From contig JAUXIQ010000085.1 of assembly GCA_030620925.1 (NCBI GenBank), positions 1-7,620 on the forward strand: a DNA stretch of 7,620 nucleotides, written 5' to 3'. This DNA is from JAUXIQ01 sp030620925 [NCBI: Nitrospinota bacterium]. Its GTDB lineage: Bacteria > JAUXIQ01. The position numbers were made by a program, and so were the translations under genes. Positions 5,945 to 7,620 of this stretch are shown piece after piece. Below the pieces are notes generated by a model. That model ran no database searches. It was not told the DNA's origin and saw only the letters and a list, made by a program, of their open reading frames with translations. Positions within the stretch are counted from its first letter, which is position 1, and each line of letters begins with the position of its first letter.

Positions 5945-5973
5945 TTGATCGGGGTTAATTTAAGAATTAATAT
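5945..5973 (+). promoter_or_regulatory. Candidate promoter with internal palindrome before the FAD dehydrogenase gene
   Basis: TTGATC (5945-5950) and TAATAT (5968-5973) are 17 bases apart, each 4 of 6 to consensus. The spacer contains a perfect inverted repeat TTAATT-TAAG-AATTAA (5955-5970) that runs into the -10, a plausible operator. No intrinsic terminator is visible after the aminotransferase stop at 5923, so read-through from that gene is also possible. Confidence 0.35.
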
Positions 5974-6016
5974 GTCCTCTCATCCCAATAAAACCCCCTG
6001 ACCAGATTTCAGTATT

Positions 6017-7620
6017 ATGGAAAAATTGACCCATAGCGAAAAGATAGGCCGAGAGCTTGCCCGCAGGATCAAAGGCGAGGCGCTGTTCGACGAATTTTCC
6101 CGAACCCTCTACAGCACCGCCGCCTGCATATACCAGGTGAAGCCGCTGGGAGTCGTGCTGCCCCGCGACAGGGACGACCTGCTGGAGGTGGTTGACTTCG
6201 CCCGCCGGGAGGGCATCCCCCTCACCGCCCGGGGTGCCGGTTCCGGCCTCTCCGGCCAGTCCATCGGGCCGGGCATCATCGTGGACTTCTCCCGCCACAT
6301 GAACCGCCTCCTGGAGATAAGCGCCGAGGAATCCCGTGTCCGCTTCGAGCCGGGCCTGGTATGCGGGGTGCTGAACCTGGCGCTTGGGAAACAGGGCGAT
6401 TTCTTCCCCCCCGATCCATCCACGTCGGATTACTGCACTCTGGGGGGTATGCTGGGCAACAACTCCTCCGGAGCCCATTCGGTCAAGTACGGCAACACCA
6501 TAGACTACGTTCAAGCCATAGAAGTAGTCCTCTCCGACGGCACTCTCCTCACCCTGGAAGAAGGCAAAGATTCAGAGGGCGCCGGGAAAGGCATCTACAC
6601 GCAGCTTACAAGGATCATCGAGGGAAACAGGGAGATAATAGAAGCCGCCTACCCGGACCTGCCCAAAAACTGCAGCGGCTACCCCCTGGACAGAGTGGAA
6701 GAAGAGGGGAGCTTCAACCTGGCCAGGCTTTTTATAGGCTCGGAAGGCACGCTGGGTTTCATCACTTCCGCCACCCTGAAGGTCATAAAACGCCCCCCAT
6801 TCCGGTCCCTGGCATTCTTCTATTTCGACAGCCTGGAGAAAGCGGGAGAGGCCGTAATGAAGACGCTGGAGCTCGGGCCCAGCATGCTGGAAATCATGGA
6901 CCGCCGCTGCCTGGAAAAAAGCCGCGAAGCGAGGCCCGACCTGGAGCGCTTCTTGCCCGAAGGAGTCGAGGCGCAACTGCTCGTGGAGTTCGATGGCAGC
7001 GACCGCTCCGCGCCGGCGGGCGATATGGAGACACTATCCGAGCTCCTGTGCGTGAAACATAAGCTGGCCACCGGCATGGACAGAGCTGAAAAACCGGAGG
7101 AGCAGCAGACATTACTGGATGTACGCAAGGCCATGCTCCCCATCCTGAACCGGCTCAGGGGGCCCAGACGGGTAGCCTCGTTCATCGAGGACGCAGCCGT
7201 TCCCCCCCAACGGCTACCGGAATATATAACCAGTCTATACGAAATCCTGGACAGAAACGGGGCCGAGGCGGCCCTGTTCGGGCACGCCGGGCAGGGAAAC
7301 CTGCATACCAGGCCGCTTCTGAACTTAAAGGAGGAAGCCGACATCGCAAGAATGCAGTCCATATCCAGGGAAGTCCACAGTCTGGTCATTTCCCTGGGAG
7401 GGACGGTGAGCGGCGAACACGGAGACGGCATGGTGCGCTCTGAATACCTGCCCCAGCAGTACGGCCCTGCTTATCAGCTCATGCGGGAGGTGAAGGGAAT
7501 CCTCGATCCTCCCGGCATCATGAACCCGGGGAAGATAATAGACGTCCCCCAAGGCAACATGATAAGAAACCTTCGATACGGGCCGGAATCCGAAATTTCC
7601 AACACCGATACCATTTTGCA
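6017..7620 (+). CDS. FAD-linked 2-hydroxyacid dehydrogenase (GlcD-type), probably fused to Fe-S domain; 3' end outside window
   Basis: An open frame of 534 codons runs from ATG 6017 off the window edge. The PCMH-type FAD domain shows ARGAGSGLSGQ at residues 71-81 and PPDPSTSDYCTLGGMLGNNS at 131-150, then FIGSEGTLGF. The C-terminal FAD-oxidase part shows FIEDAAVP, FGHAGQGNLH at 421-430, SGEHGDG at 465-471 and MNPGKII near the end. These are hallmarks of D-lactate/glycolate dehydrogenases, which oxidise 2-hydroxy acids to 2-oxo acids. After NPGKI the sequence continues with NLRYGPE, which I associate with long YdiJ-like proteins where a 4Fe-4S / cysteine-rich GlcF-like domain follows; the absence of a stop agrees, but that domain is not seen. 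An in-frame TGA at 5999-6001 limits the start. No Shine-Dalgarno precedes ATG 6017, so translation initiation may be weak. It lies downstream of the aminotransferase gene on the same strand. Exact substrate unknown. Confidence 0.9.
   Translation, partial: MEKLTHSEKIGRELARRIKGEALFDEFSRTLYSTAACIYQVKPLGVVLPRDRDDLLEVVDFARREGIPLTARGAGSGLSGQSIGPGIIVDFSRHMNRLLEISAEESRVRFEPGLVCGVLNLALGKQGDFFPPDPSTSDYCTLGGMLGNNSSGAHSVKYGNTIDYVQAIEVVLSDGTLLTLEEGKDSEGAGKGIYTQLTRIIEGNREIIEAAYPDLPKNCSGYPLDRVEEEGSFNLARLFIGSEGTLGFITSATLKVIKRPPFRSLAFFYFDSLEKAGEAVMKTLELGPSMLEIMDRRCLEKSREARPDLERFLPEGVEAQLLVEFDGSDRSAPAGDMETLSELLCVKHKLATGMDRAEKPEEQQTLLDVRKAMLPILNRLRGPRRVASFIEDAAVPPQRLPEYITSLYEILDRNGAEAALFGHAGQGNLHTRPLLNLKEEADIARMQSISREVHSLVISLGGTVSGEHGDGMVRSEYLPQQYGPAYQLMREVKGILDPPGIMNPGKIIDVPQGNMIRNLRYGPESEISNTDTIL

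Noticed and set aside
5960-6514. A 184-codon minus-strand open frame opposite the FAD dehydrogenase gene.
   Set aside because: It lies antisense to a frame with unmistakable FAD-oxidase motifs, and its product shows no domain; GC-rich codon structure commonly yields such frames.
6361-7062. A 233-codon plus-strand frame and a 203-codon minus-strand frame (6820-7431) inside the FAD dehydrogenase gene.
   Set aside because: Both overlap the dehydrogenase coding region and have low-complexity Arg/Ser/Gly-rich products typical of out-of-frame translation.
1-7620. Search by eye for CRISPR arrays, insertion-sequence ends, tRNA genes, toxin-antitoxin pairs, phage or defence genes.
   Set aside because: No regularly spaced repeats, transposase or integrase motifs, cloverleaf structures or defence-type domains were found; the region reads as ordinary metabolic chromosome.

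Overview
The window looks like ordinary bacterial chromosome with metabolic genes, of moderately high but uneven GC. Strong Shine-Dalgarno sequences (for example AAGGAGG before 2643 and GGAGGGAG before 2449), recognisable sigma70-type -35/-10 pairs and one clear intrinsic terminator point to Bacteria rather than Archaea. The gene content (a radical SAM enzyme, a PaaK-type acyl-CoA ligase, and a 2-hydroxyacid dehydrogenase of the fused FAD/Fe-S type) would suit an anaerobic or facultative organism such as a Bacillota or deep Actinomycetota lineage. That placement is a weak inference; no rRNA or marker gene is present.

Layout. 1-59 (-): the first 19 codons of a gene whose N-terminus matches that of the next gene, so the two are tandem paralogues. 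134-904 (-): a six-helix membrane protein. 1088-1120: a terminator that begins at the stop codon of the next gene. 1118-2449 (-): a PaaK-family adenylate-forming CoA ligase. 2450-2642: a divergent control region with back-to-back promoters and two inverted repeats. 2643-3431 (+): a 2-keto-4-pentenoate hydratase / 4-oxalocrotonate decarboxylase family enzyme. 3432-3521: a convergent gap with one small hairpin. 3522-4559 (-): a radical SAM enzyme with a CX4CX2C cluster. 4560-4729: a second divergent control region, with a TATAAT box followed directly by a near-palindrome. 4730-5923 (+): a PLP-dependent class I/II aminotransferase. 5924-6016: a short gap with a promoter candidate. 6017 to the window end (+): a GlcD-type FAD dehydrogenase, still open at the edge and probably continuing into an Fe-S domain.

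How the genes may work together. The divergent ligase and hydratase share one control region, which suggests co-regulated metabolism of an aryl or acyl acid and a 2-oxo acid, but substrates cannot be read from sequence. The aminotransferase followed by a 2-hydroxyacid dehydrogenase would interconvert amino acid, 2-oxo acid and 2-hydroxy acid, a plausible amino-acid fermentation or oxidation branch. I found no CRISPR array, insertion sequence, tRNA, rRNA, phage gene or defence system. The points most worth a second look are the tandem membrane paralogues, the non-canonical radical SAM cluster, unusual residues in the hydratase and ligase, and the palindromic sites at the promoters.
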